Shown here: one piece after another, positions 1 through 11,221 of the stretch
Numbering within the stretch: position 1 is the stretch's first letter
How the letters are laid out: each line of letters starts with the position of its first letter
Position numbers and translations under genes: made by a program
NCBI RefSeq assembly: GCF_028583425.1
Contig: NC_072806.1
Location: forward strand, 36,130,001 to 36,194,000
Source of the DNA: Eublepharis macularius
Lineage: Eukaryota; Chordata; Lepidosauria; Squamata; Eublepharidae
Reading direction: 5' to 3'
DNA: 64,000 bases
The notes under the pieces: model-generated
What the model was told of the DNA's origin: nothing
The model's input: the letters and a program-made list of their open reading frames with translations, nothing else
The model's database searches: none

Positions 1-171
1 ACTTTGAGGCTTGTTGTGTGTTCTATCTTGCTCTTGAGCACTGCCTTCTAATTTTGTAATTCCATATGCTGTATTGTACATGATATATCATATCTGATAC
101 CTTCCTCTTTTCCCTTGTTTTTCTCTCTTTGCTAATCCTAGTCCTGTTGTGTTGGTTTGGGATGTCTTATG

Positions 172-330
172 CCAGAAGTCCCCAACCTTTTCAAGCCTTC
201 AGGCACCTTTAGAATTCTGACGCAGGGTGGCTGGCGGGTGCAACCACAAAACGTCTGCCATGGGAGGTGGAGCAAACCACAAATCTCAGGGAACTGAAGT
301 TATGTATAATTCTAACTATTCAGCATTTCA
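172..330 (+). mobile_element. Fragment of a hAT-like TIR element (same family as 17004-17417)
   Basis: The start (GTCCCCAACCTTTTCAAGCC at 179) matches the start of the element at 17004, including the following 'GGCACCTTTGGAATT'-like and 'GGAGG.GGAGC' blocks. The terminal CAGGG is decayed here (CAGAAG). The far end is not recognisable, so the length is uncertain and the AT-rich sequence to about 690 may belong to it. Confidence 0.5.
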
Positions 331-894
331 GGCCAAGCTTTGCTTAACAAGATGGCTTTTAAAATAAACATGTTGTTTAAAAATATATTTTCTTACACAC
401 ACAAATGGTGGCATAGTGAAGATCCTTGTGCTGTGGTGGCAACTTTTAAAAATCTACACAACCTAACAGACTTCCAGTGGCTAATGTTGCAGTGTGTCGC
501 TGTTTTTCCTTTAGAAGGGCCTGAAAACCAGCATGAAAATTGGAATCTCAGAGTGTGGGGTTCGTTTTCTTTAATGGAGCATTTAAAGATTCTCACAGCA
601 TTTAAAGATGGACACAGTCTGCAGTTGCAATTACAGACTATGTCCATTTTACTACTTTCCCAGTCCGATAAATAGGACATATGTCTAAATTCCAGGAAAT
701 TGGACTAGTTTAAACCTTGATAGGGTGTTTTATTCCTGTATTATGGGAGAGGCAGACCACAAATGAAGGAAATAAACACATTAAACCCAAGGCTCACAAA
801 GAGTGTCCAGAACCGCTTTATTTACTCAGGTCACATTAATCTGGTATGATGATCATTCAGTCTCTGGGCTGTTGGCTGTTTTCATGGGGTGCAT

Positions 895-964
895 CTGAAG
901 TGGGAGGGAAACTGGAAGAAGAGTTGGCAAAACATATATATGTCCAGTTTCCCTCCCACTTCAG
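895..964. repeat. Perfect 22-bp inverted repeat with a 26-nt loop
   Basis: Bases 895-916 are the exact reverse complement of 943-964, with a loop containing ACATATATATG. If transcribed from either strand it would form a near-perfect 70-nt hairpin. It lies in the AATF intron in the sense orientation. Perfect pairing in otherwise diverged intron DNA suggests either a young foldback or a selected hairpin; nothing in the sequence settles which. Confidence 0.85.
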
Positions 965-1645
965 GTAAGAGAATGGTGTGGGCCTCCCAAATTGAGTCTC
1001 CCCGGCTCTGGTCATGTAATCCAGTGGGTCTTATAGCATCATCTGTGGAGCCTTGGGGTGTTCCTCTGAATCCTGCTGTGGATTTCTCGTTGATAGGATC
1101 AGTCATTGAAAGGTGGGATGGGGCACGATGCTTGCTTCCACTAACATAAGATTTTGACCCAGATCAGACCTTTGAGCTGACCTGTTTTTGTTGGTCCCCG
1201 CTGAAAGAATCAGGCAAGCGGCTGGTGATCAATCATCTCAGTCTCCCACCGACTCCTCTCACCTTGAACCTTCTCTGTTCTGGTTTATCCTCACCTGCTT
1301 TCCTTTTAAAGCCACGAACTTCAGTTATTGCCAAACTCGGAACCCGCTTCTGGTAGCTTGAGATGTGAATGTTGTAATCCTTTACCCTGTATATCTGCAT
1401 TTTCTCCTCTCTCGCTTCTTTCCTTTCATCTTCTTCTCCCAAATCTCTTTTCATTAGGGAGAAAAATTGCCCAAAGTATGAATTGGCAACTAAAAAAAAC
1501 CCGATGGGATGGCTGGTATGATGTATTTTAGGCTGGGACCCAATCAGTCAGCAGGAGACCCAGATTCCAATCAGCCAGTCTTGCTTATACTGTTAACTTC
1601 ATCCTAACGTAGACCTGGTCCCGTCAAGTCATAACCTCCACAGGG

Positions 1646-1860
1646 AAGGGCCGTAGCTTAGAGGCAGAAGACTTGCCTTGCACATCAAATGTTCCAAGTT
1701 CAATCCCTGGTAACTCCACATGAGAAATCACATGTTCCTGGGAAAGACATTTCTCTGCCTTAGAGCCAGGGGCTGCTTTGCCAGCTATGAATCTCAGTGG
1801 ACTTGTGGAGTTGCCTTCAGGATAAGGTAGCATCCTTTATCCATATACGTTCATCCAGGA
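1646..1860 (+). repeat. tRNA-derived SINE (GTAGCT-type family)
   Basis: The head carries a pol III A-box-like GTAGCTTAGAGGCAG at ~1653 and a B-box-like GTTCAATCCC at ~1698. It continues through the family's typical body ('ggtaactcca...', '...tttctctgcctt.gagccaggg.gctgc'). It is diverged and shares its layout with the copies near 4.4-5.3 kb, 25.5 kb and 63 kb. Confidence 0.7.
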
Positions 1861-4376
1861 AATGATGCTAACATCTTGGGCAGCCCCTGAAAGTAAACTC
1901 GTCCTATGCCCCGCAGTCTAGAGTAGGCTTATAAATACAGTTCCCCTGCAGTAATTTGCTAGAATTCTTTTGTAATGGAAATTTCCTCTTCTCTCACTCA
2001 CTCCCCTTTTTAAAAAAAGATAAAATAAAATAAATAAAGCTAACCTGTTAAGAGCGGCAGGATGATTTGTCGTTTTTCCCCAGCAAGACAATTTGTCATC
2101 TCTTGCATAGAATCTGTTACAAAACAGTCAAGCTGTGAAAGAGGAAATCATCCCAGGCACACGGGATATTAAAGTACACAAAAGAAGATTCTCTCCCTCT
2201 TCCCCTCCCCTTGACTTCTTATGCATGTGTGTGTGTGTGTGTTTGCAGTGATTAATCTCCCCAAATATCAGGTGCGGGTGGAGAAAGAGAGGGGGAGAAA
2301 TGAATGATTGGAGAGGTAATTTCTTCAGAGGAAATGTACAGTTTGTGTCATTCATGGTAGGGAGAAAGGGAAAAACAAGGAGGAGTGCCGTGAGCCTGCT
2401 GGAACATAGTCCAAGCAATCTCACATTCTGCTCCAGGGAAAAGTTGTACTCCGCCGCCTTTTGTAATGTTCATGTAATATCTCTTGGTCCGGGGGAGGGG
2501 GGAGGAGAGGTGGAGCAAGGAATGGAAATCTGTGATAGCAGACGTGCGCCCTGCTTTCCCATCCTGTGCGATCTACACAGCCTTCAGTCTGGCTTCTACC
2601 CTTTCATTGCCAACACACTTTTGATCCTAATTCCACCGTAAGAAGGACAACAAATTTGCTCTGAAGAAATATTCTCAGGAGCATGAATTCTGCACTCAGA
2701 GCTGTTGAAGCTTGCATGGTCTTGGTAAAGAGACCTCTTTTCACTCAAGATCCTGTCTGCTGCCAATCCATAGGAGTTTGAAAGAGGGGTGAATTTGTTC
2801 AGTTTCCTGATTTTTAGACTTACGTCCTGTAGCTTTTTGGAAAGAGTCCTTGGGACGGTTTCCATAATGCACCAGCTGCATGAGGCCATTGCTAAGAAAT
2901 GTTTCCACATGGTGTGTAGCATGTGCATGCAGGCACTTACCACGTGGATCTCCCCCACAGTCTCGGATTCCAAAGACGCTTGTTATTTGTGGCTTTTCCT
3001 ATATCGGATGCAGGGCTCTACCAGCCGTTCCCCCTTTAATGAAAATCATCAGAGGCTCTGTGACTATTAATTCTTTTGTTCACTTCAGGCAAACAGAGTT
3101 GAGGAGACACACATAAATGGAAGAACTGAAATAGGTTTTTTGTTGATATTCACACTGGGTTGGGGGAGTTGTGGAGCCCTTTGCCTTTTGTCTTGCAGTG
3201 AGCAGCTAAATTTGCCCAAGAGTTTTGCCAAATATCTGTTGCTTCTCATGTTGAAGACAAGAAGGTCCCCTTGTCTGCCCCTTCCAGTGCGGTAGGAAGC
3301 AAAGGAGCTTTTTGCTGAGGTCTTCAAGGAGATTGATGATCCGCCTAAGAGCCTCTGTTGCTAGATGGGGACGAGGAGTATGAGCCCCTTGCCCATTTCT
3401 TCAAATGAGCTGCTAAACTGCAGAATACAAGGAGCACTTGCCCAGATGCCTGACACTGTACCAGTATACATTATTAGGCATTGTATGCACGGTTAAGAGG
3501 GAAGGTATAAAGATGCTTTTGCCTTTGTCCCAGTGGGTGAATCCAAAAGTGGCCCCTCGACACTTGCTGAATTAATCATTTCAGCATCTGTTAAAAAGCA
3601 GCTACTGCCCAGGGACCCATAAGCACCATAACTTGGGAAAATAATCACTGAGAAATGACAGTGTATAGGATACAATTACTTTGGAGTGCTCAGATTCAGG
3701 TGTGAAATGTTGTTGATTTGGGTGGTGGGGGATGCATTTAGTTCCAGTATTGTTACCCTTCACCCTCTTCTCTCTCCTTCCAACCTTAGTCAAGAACAGA
3801 GAATCCCCTCCCTCCCTCCCTCCCTTCCTCCCTCTCGTGGCTGTCTGTAATCTTTATAAATCTTGTTCCTCATCTCAAGAGGAAGAGGAGACCAGCCAGA
3901 GGTCATGCACCACCTTTTTGGAATTCAAAGCGGAGGGGCTGAAATGCATTTTGCCTGTCGCTTGGGAGGCCCCAGTCCTGCGAGGGAGAAAGAGAAGAGG
4001 GAATTGAAGCAGACCTTACCTTCAGGAACTGCCTGCTCCTGCTATGCTCGCAGGCTTGCTGGTTAATTTATAGCCTGAGTTTTGCCAACATTCTCCGTGT
4101 ATGTGTTTTAAAAAGAACGCACGCCCCCCCCCCACAAACCTCAGTGGGTAAGTGAGGGTGACACTGCCCCCTAGTGTTCAGTCTCCCCTTTAAACAGAGG
4201 AAGGGAAGGACAGTGAAAGGAAAAATCCTGCAAATGAGATGGCGAAAGCAGAGTTGGAATTGTAACTGGGTGCGTGGGTGTTTTTCCAGCTCTGGGTCGT
4301 TCTCACTGCCGCTTCGATGGGGATCAGGAAGCAGCAGCAGCAGCAGCTCTTTCCCCTTTCTTTGAAAGGCAAGCTG

Positions 4377-4565
4377 AGCAGGTGCCCCCATCCCCAACTC
4401 TGCTTTCTATGAAGTCAGATCAGCAGGCCAACCTACCTCAGTATTGTCTTCTCCAGCTGATAGCAGCTCTCCAAGGTCTTTTCTGCGCAAGATTGGGAGA
4501 AGCCCTGGAACCTTTTGCATGCAACACACAGGCTGCAGCACTGAGCCATGGTCCCTCCCCCCCAG
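4377..4565 (-). repeat. tRNA-derived SINE, reverse orientation
   Basis: Read on the - strand it has the same family order as the SINE at 1646: a decayed promoter region at the 4500-4565 end (TGCATGCAA, ACTGAGCCATGG on + strand), then the 'agagctgctatcagctgg' body and the 'agacaatactgag' block. First of a cluster of four copies in one orientation. Confidence 0.6.
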
Positions 4566-4589
4566 AAAAACACTCCCCTGAAAGCGCTA

Positions 4590-4775
4590 AGCTGCTGGTA
4601 TTAACTCAGACCATTTATATCAGCATTGTCTACTGTGGCTGGTGGCAGCTCTTCAGTGTCTCTGGCAGGCCAAGGTCTCCTCCTCGCCGGACACCTGAGA
4701 TTCTTTAACCAGAGGTGGAATTGAACCTGGGACTTCTGGCGTGCCAAACAGGTGCCCCTACTATGAGCTCACTGT
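4590..4775 (-). repeat. tRNA-derived SINE, reverse orientation
   Basis: Second copy in the cluster. On the + strand it shows 'TCAGCATTGTCTACTGTGGC' followed by 'TTGAACCTGGGACTTCTGGC' and 'CTACTATGAGCTCACTGTCCC', the reverse complement of the SINE body, B-box and A-box. Confidence 0.65.
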
Positions 4776-4834
4776 CCCCTCTTCATGGAGCTCTGTAAAG
4801 AAAGAGAGCCTCATGTGAATGGATGGAACTGCTG

Positions 4835-5000
4835 CTGTTGTGCAGCCCAGTATTTTCCGCTGTGACTGGCTTACACCTCTCAGTTGTCTTTGTAGACGTG
4901 CCATACTTAGCTCAGTGGCACCTCCTTTGGCTAGCAGCAGCTCTCCCAGGTCTCAGACAGAGAAAGATGTGTCTTAATACTGGCTACCGGAAGGCCTTTA
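4835..5000 (-). repeat. tRNA-derived SINE fragment, reverse orientation
   Basis: Third copy, missing a clear promoter end. The '...GGCAGCTCTCCAGGGTCTCAGGCAGAG' type body is visible in decayed form around 4930-4965. The boundary toward 5130 is unclear. Confidence 0.45.
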
Positions 5001-5159
5001 ACTGCAGATGCTGGGGAGCAGGCAACCCATTCGCTCGTTTGGGGCAGTTGATCTCCCAGCAGCCCAGGCCTCTCACCCACAGTTTCATCTGGACTGGCAG
5101 GAGAATCAGTGGCGGGGGCGGGGAGGAATGATGCCCATGCGATGCCTTGATGTCACAGG

Positions 5160-5352
5160 CGGGTGAAAGCTGATACTCTGGAATCTCTGGCAATATCAAA
5201 TAGAGTTTCCAGAGCATCCGCTGACATCACGACTGCCCCTTGCTCCACCTCAAAGCTTCTAGGGGTGGCAGAGGTAGCCCGGCATCTCCTGCTGGGGCCT
5301 GAACCGGAGACTTTCTGTATGCAAAGTAGCTATGCTAAAACTGTGCTGTGCC
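5160..5352 (-). repeat. tRNA-derived SINE, reverse orientation
   Basis: Fourth copy. The + strand shows 'CCTGAACCGGAGACTTTCTG', 'TGCAAAGTAGCTATGCTAAAACTGTGCTG', the reverse complement of the B-box and A-box region, then a C-rich junction. Confidence 0.55.
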
Positions 5353-5949
5353 CCCCGCCTTGTATGCCTGACTGTTTGTAGTCCTTGTTTATCATCACTT
5401 TAAACTTCTGTAGCAACATAACCCTGATTCTGGATCTGTATTAATCACGCAGATGTGCATAATGATCTGATTTGCATAACCTCTTCTGCAGTTTTTACTG
5501 TTTGTGCCCAATTCATTGTCATTCTGCTGGTCAAGGGGGAAGTCAAGAAAGGAATTTCGAGTCATTGAATCCTCACCCCTGACTCTTGGAAAGATTATGT
5601 AGCTACGTCTGTAGTTTCTGAGATGAGCCAGGTGATGTCTGCATCACCTTTTTAAAAGGAAGCTGAGGTTCCCCTGCTAAATTCTGCATGCTCACAGAAT
5701 TGCAATGTTCACAAAACCCTATTTATTGTTACAGAGGGACGGAGAATGGATGCTCTTTCTTCCTTTATGCAAAACAGAGACTGGAGTGCAAAAAAGACGG
5801 GGCGGGGGGGGGAACCCTTCCTACCCCATTATTTCATTCTAAAGAACTCTTCCTGTGTTCTTTGTAAAAACCTTTTCTAGTAGGATCTTGGAGCTGAGGT
5901 TGGGTCAACCAAGAGTTAATTAAGAGCCATCTTCCTCTGGTACCCACCC

Positions 5950-6210
5950 TACAGCATTATTAGATACTGGGTATTTTTTAAAAAATCTATTCCACCCTTC
6001 TGTCTTTAAGGAGGGTTACAAGAGTTTAAACATAATATAAAATAAACAAAATTCGATACAAAATACATTTTTTAAAGAAGCAGTCAGCTTAAATAGATGA
6101 AAGGAGTAGAGAAGGAAGCCAGCCTTTTCGAATCCAATAGAACCATTAGTAATACTGATAAGAAAATATTTTGCCAGCGGTGGAGCTGTGCACGTGAACT
6201 GAAAGACCAT
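5950..6210 (-). repeat. LINE 3' end (L2-like), reverse orientation
   Basis: The + strand reads '...aatctattccacccttctgtctttaaggagggttacaagag', like the tail of the L2 copy at 48104 ('atacccactctcc...gccgtttacaac'). It is followed by an AT-rich stretch typical of LINE 3' ends. Too decayed to assign with certainty. Confidence 0.35.
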
Positions 6211-8825
6211 CTAAAAGAGGGAGCATCTGCAGCAAAAGTCCAAAAAGAGAGGGACAGGTGAGGTTATTCCAGAATTGTGGCCCCGGCACTGAGAGGGTCC
6301 CTCTTTCAGTACCACCTCCCATATTTTAGAGTGGAAGTATGTGGACACCCAAAGATGACCTCAGTAGCTGTGGAGGGCTATATGAAAAAAGGCAATCGAG
6401 AAGCATTGAAAGCCCATATGCCAAGGTCAGCTAGAGAAGGTTCTGAAAAGAGGCAGGCAGATTCGATACTGGTCTGATCAACGAGGGGAGTTGGGGGGTG
6501 GGGGGCAGAATGCAGCAATCTCTTCCTCTGTCCTGCTAAGCAAGAGACACTTGGGTCAGCTTGTAGGACACCAAAAGCTGTAATCAGGCAGATATGCTTT
6601 CCTGAAGAGGCCTGTGCAAATGAGGACATCACGTAGGCATTTCCTGTTATACAAGTGAGTGGTGTATACTTTAGCATCCAAGGACTCCTGTGTGCTGTTT
6701 TGTGTGCATCACCAACTACAATACCAGATAAAGGAGGGATCTAGTCCTCGTGGTCATAAATGGGCAAACATAAATCGCAAACTCATAGAAAGCAACAGAC
6801 CCTTGCTGGTTATCTGCATCACTCTGGACTACCACGTACACCCTCATCTTCAAGGCTGCTGCTCCTGCCAGAGAAGAGTAAAGAGGAGATTTAGGCATCC
6901 TGCAAAGACTTACCTTTGCAGGTGGGGAGTGTCTTTGCTGCGTCAGTGGCGGATTTAGCAGTTGGTATCTTTAAATCTTACTCATCTTAAATGTGGATGT
7001 TTGATGTGCCTTTTAAATGTATTGTTAACGTGTCTGGGAGCTCATAGTTGACATCAATATTTATTATGTATATTTTCATGGAAAATAAGTTTTGTACACA
7101 AAGCAAAGCATTGGTCTTATCATCTACGTAAGACGACACACCTGAGGGGGAGGAGAGGGGGAGGGCTGGTGAAAGGTATGAGATCAGTTTGAGAGAATAT
7201 GAAGTTTTCACAGGGCATTTTATTACAACAAGCAAAAGAAGCCTGGGGCGGGGGTGGGGCAGGATCTCAAGAGGTCCAAGGGCAGGGAACAGTGAGGCAG
7301 GAAAGGAAATAGCTGGAAGATGGTGGGTATAATTTTGGATTTATAAAAAACAAAAGTAGCAAAGGAACAAACCGTGAGAGAGGAGAGGAATAAAGCCATG
7401 CTTGGGGTAAGTATGACAGGGCCATCTGGGAACGCTTTGCACATCTGCACCCCTCAGGATCAGGGCTCAGCCCCTAGGGCCCCTTTGACAGCACAGCAGG
7501 CTCTAGCCTGATTCCTGTTTCCTGATTGGAGAGATGTCAGAAGAAATGGAGCAACATGACTCTCTTTTCCATGGTGCCAGGTAGCTGTTTGGTGTGCATG
7601 TGTGGAAGGGCTGTGGTGTGAAGGAGAATGAGGCTGTGGTATGCTTTTGGGGGGGGCACTGCAGGACATCTTGCACAGAGCCCCTCCCCCCCCCCCCAAA
7701 ATCCTGGCGCCAATGCTAGAGATGAGAAAAAGAGAAGACATTGTAGGATCCAAAGAAGTTTAAATAGAATGTCAGGAAAAGGGGGGGCATTTGTAAGGGA
7801 AATAGGATTAATATATAAGGTCAAGCAAAATAAAGCAGGTGACCGGACTAATTCATACCAGAGAGGGGAGGCTTAAGGGAAGAGGCAGGAAGATGGAGAT
7901 GGAGAATAATTGCTATAGTCAATGAAATAACCATTGTGTATGTTACTTGCTTTGTCTTTGTTTCTCCTTTGCAAGAAAAAATACTTGAGGAAGTATAATT
8001 CCAATGACAGTTTGTATCCTGTGGATACTCTTCTTGGGGCAGTGGCTTTCTTCTTGTGTCCTACTTCTCCCAATAGCTTCCTGTGGTCCCTGAAAAGTCA
8101 TTGCAGTGGTCAGGAAACCTTTGCTAGCAAAAAAGCCATGCAATCAGGGGGTGGGGGCTGAAGCGAGGAGGCAAATTGGGTGAAATTGCCTGTGGGACAT
8201 CCATGGGACCATGTATTTTGTTGTATATAAAGAGAGTGATTCCTCACCGCTGGTTAAAAATAATACTCTCTTCACTACCAAAAGAACAAGACCTACTCTA
8301 GTAGTCTTTAGCTGTGGTTCCCAACAGGAATTGATGCTGGTGGGATGTTGCTGAGGATTAGAAGAAAATGGTGGATTGCAAGAACTTCTGGGGAGATCTC
8401 ATTTTCCCCTCATCCATTCTTTCCTCTTTCCATTCCCTGAAAGCCCCCATACCTTCTACCTCATTCCTGCTTCCTTCTCTCCTTCCTACTACCACACAAC
8501 CTTTTTAGTGGCAGAAACCAAGGCTTGAAGGCTGACAGTACTGTTGTGGTTGCCTAGCAATGGCCAGCAAGGGCATTTGTTTCTTGAAGCTGTAGGTGCT
8601 GCTTCGCTGGTTTTGGAGGGTTTAAAAAAAATCCCCATGTTATTGTTGTGGGTTTTTTGGTTTTTATTTAGATTTCAAATTTTCCTGCAAACCTGAGGAT
8701 TTTCTATATATATTTTCTTATATATACGAATTTTTAAAACCAATGTATTGAGTATGTATAAAACCAAGTAGGGGAATATAATTACAGGTTTTGTCTTTTC
8801 ATTTCTAAGTAATGCAAGTACCACT

Positions 8826-10149
8826 TCAGTGTTGTTTAAGGGAGTTTACTATTAGATATTTTGCCACATAACACATTAACTCTGGGTTAGAATCTGCCAA
8901 CAGTGGGGCTATTACCCATGATTCCAGAGGAAGTTGATGTTTAAGTAATACAGGAATAATCCCATGGGATTTAGGGGCTTCCCAGTGGTGGCAGAATAAT
9001 ATAAGGTGGTCCAGCGTCTCTGTTGCACCAGTCAAGCAATCTGAATACGGAGTTTTGGCAACACGCCCCTTCAGCTCTGTGGTGGGGAAGGAGTTTAGTC
9101 TAGCAAATGTAAAAGCATGCCTGTGATTAGTGATTGTAAGAGAACTCACGTACAAAGGAAGAGTCATAGGAGGCGGGATCCCAAATGAAAGGGAGGAGCA
9201 TAGTCGTCTCACACAGGCTAGAGTGCTGGTCTGGTCTAGGCTAAACATCCTCAACCTAATCAGCTTCATTGCTTCACTGGAGTTTATATTCTTGAGCATT
9301 GGTGGTGAAGGACCAAGTCGTGTAATTTTGTCATCTATATATAATCTTCCCCAAGATGCTTCTATGGCTATCCTCCTTTAGCAGGTATAAGAGACTTCCT
9401 TGGGCATTAGGTGCCAAATAGCAGGCCTTCGTTCTCAATTTGAAGGCAGCAAGCCAAGCCCTGGCCTCCAAGGAGCGTTGCGCAAATTCCGCACTAAGCA
9501 CAGTGTAAGGACCTGCCAAGCAACTCTCAGAAGACTTCCCTGTAGACAGTAAAAGAACTTTATTGAAAAGCTGCTAGTCTCAAGCGCTTACTCTGTCTTT
9601 GGCAGGAATGACGTTCACATGCAAGCATCAAACATATATAGGTTTCCAGAACGCTGGCAAATTCTAAGATCCTCCCCCTCCCCCAGTCTAATGGTCAGCT
9701 AAGCTCAGAGGAAAAATATCTAAGCAGGAAAGTGATGTTTGGGATTTTCAAGGTTGTGGCATCTGGGCAGGCGCCTCTACCCAGACTAAGGAGAGAGGCC
9801 CTGGTGTAGTTCAGAGGATCATAGAGATAACAGCAGGAACAAATGCCTCCCTAGCATACTTTCACATCACGGGTTCGAAAGATACGACAATGAACATTTG
9901 CAGGCCAGTAAAAGAATAGCATTCAACCATAACCATAACATGAAACATGACAGCAGGGTGTTGCCGGGTATGACAGGTGATGCTAAGCACCTGGCACACA
10001 GGTCCGGCAACACAGTTAGGCACTCCTGCTATCCGCCGTAAAAACCAATGGACGATATAGTCTAAGGATTCGGTAATTTCCCTTATCCATATACCGGCCC
10101 TAAACAAGATCTTAGGGATTATTTTAGCACTGAAGGCTTTGATAGCCAT
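8826..10149 (-). mobile_element. Degenerate non-LTR retrotransposon (C-terminal part of its reverse-transcriptase protein)
   Basis: On the - strand, frame fragments occur in the expected order. A block with LFRAGIW and FLRRIAGVPNCV (10149-9900) is followed by LKTRA/LRTKACYLAP-like sequence (9500-9331). A block with RHAFTFARLNSFPTTELKGR and LDHLILFCHHWEAPKSHG (9299-8826) comes last. That last block has the cysteine/histidine layout seen at the C-terminus of animal LINE proteins after the reverse-transcriptase domain. Stops and frameshifts separate the blocks, so this is a fossil. An LTR (9504-9866) interrupts it. I do not assign the clade. Nothing here suggests a functional protein. Confidence 0.65.
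9504..9866 (-). mobile_element. Candidate solo LTR inserted in the LINE at 8.8-10.1 kb
   Basis: The 363-bp stretch is bounded by TG...CA on both strands (TGTAAGGACC at 9504, TTTCACA ending 9866). On the - strand it has AATAAA close to its 3' end, as an LTR would. The LINE coding blocks resume on either side, so it is an insertion. A clean target duplication is not visible (CACAG versus TCACG), so the exact ends are provisional. No internal retroviral coding region is present. Confidence 0.45.
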
Positions 10150-10463
10150 TGATATATACTGACCACCTTTTGAGCAATGGAACCTTAGAAGAGCTTTTGA
10201 GTGAGTTAGTTTGCTATATTAATATGAGGTTTCCGGGACAGATTATGGCCAAATACCACTCCCAAGTATATTGATGATAGTGTGTTAAAAACGTTCCATG
10301 AACAGGAGAACGGGAAGTTGATGAAGAAAGGAAGTAAAACAGATAAGTAAAAAATAACTTTTTAAAAAGTACATTAAAGATGTGTTAACATCCCAGATGA
10401 AAGCCAATAACAAAAGTTGAAAACTATCTGTGGGCTTAATTGAAAAACAATGTCTCCTTCGAT

Positions 10464-10714
10464 GGTTGTTGTGGGTTTTCCGGGCTGTATTGCCGTGGTC
10501 TTGGCATTGTAGTTCCTGACGTTTCGTCATGACCTACATCTTTTCCACACTGTGACACTGAGAGATCTCTGTCTTTTGGTGCTACACCTCTGAAGATGCC
10601 AGCCACAGCTGCTGGCGAAACGTCAGGAACTACAATGCCAAGACCACGGCAATACAGCCCGGAAAACCCACAACAACCATCGTTCTCCGGCCGTGAAAGC
10701 CTTCGACAATACAT
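10464..10714. mobile_element. Foldback retro-insertion with a perfect 16-bp target duplication
   Basis: The left arm (about 10464-10530) is the reverse complement of the right arm (about 10617-10678), matching from GAAACGTCAGGAACTAC to the CCCGGAAAACCCACAACAACCAT block. The right arm continues past this to 10714. The ~85-nt centre is not paired. Direct repeats of CAATGTCTCCTTCGAT occur at 10448-10463 and 10715-10730, so both arms entered as one unit by a target-primed type of insertion. The family looks like a short non-autonomous retroelement, possibly related to Penelope-like elements (inference). Confidence 0.8.
10588..10627 (+). ncRNA. Hammerhead-ribozyme-like core in the foldback element
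   Basis: CTGAAGA (10590-10596) fits the hammerhead CUGANGA core. One extra T follows, then a 6-bp stem GCCAGC/GCTGGC (10598-10603/10611-10616) with a 7-nt loop. GAAA (10617-10620) and CGTC (10621-10624) come next, offering a C-G/A-U mini stem III and a UH cleavage position. Stem I is only 3 bp (CCT/AGG). The extra base and weak stem I make activity doubtful. Confidence 0.35.
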
Positions 10715-10984
10715 CAATGTCTCCTTCGATCCAGTTCTAGTCGCACACGCAGTCAGACCTGGGTAATCACAGTGGTGCTGGATGGGAGTGCTGCACCCGT
10801 GCCTCTGCATCAACAGCTGAGCTAGCCCACGCAGTGGGATGCGCTTGTGTATTTGCAACCACATTGGTTCATTTTTTTGTTGTTTATACCATGTTGTTCC
10901 ATAAAAACCTCAAATGCACCTATATCTCAGAGCAAAACAAAGTCAGGATAATACCTCACGATCAGTTTAACCATAATATATATA

Positions 10985-11221
10985 CCAGTTTGGTGTAGTG
11001 GTTAAAAGCATGGGACTCTAATCTGGAGAACCGGGTTTGATTCCCTACTCGAAGCCAGCTGGGTGACCTTGGGTCAGTCACAGCTTCCTGGAGCTCTCTC
11101 AGCCCCACCCACCTCACAGGGTGTTTGTTGTCAGGATAATAACAACACACTTTGTAAACTGCTCTGAGTGGGCATTAAGTTGCCCTGAAGGGCGGTATAT
11201 AAATCGAACGTTATTATTATA
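10985..11221 (+). repeat. Sauria-type tRNA-derived SINE
   Basis: The pol III A box (TGGTGTAGTGGTTAAAAGC) and B box (GGGTTTGATTCC) are followed by the conserved body 'AGCCAGCTGGGTGACCTTGG', 'CAGCCCCACCCACCTCACAG'. The tail is 'GGGCGGTATATAAATCGAA' then an ATT-rich microsatellite. This is the full-length form also seen at 44574 and, truncated, at 14826. Confidence 0.9.

Noticed and set aside
340-675. 111-codon open frame near the window start
   Set aside because: No homology. It follows a decayed hAT-like fragment and may be part of it, but no transposase motif (e.g. hATC block) can be seen.
10985-11060. A functional tRNA gene
   Set aside because: A and B boxes are present, but no cloverleaf with acceptor stem is apparent and the unit continues into the Sauria SINE body.
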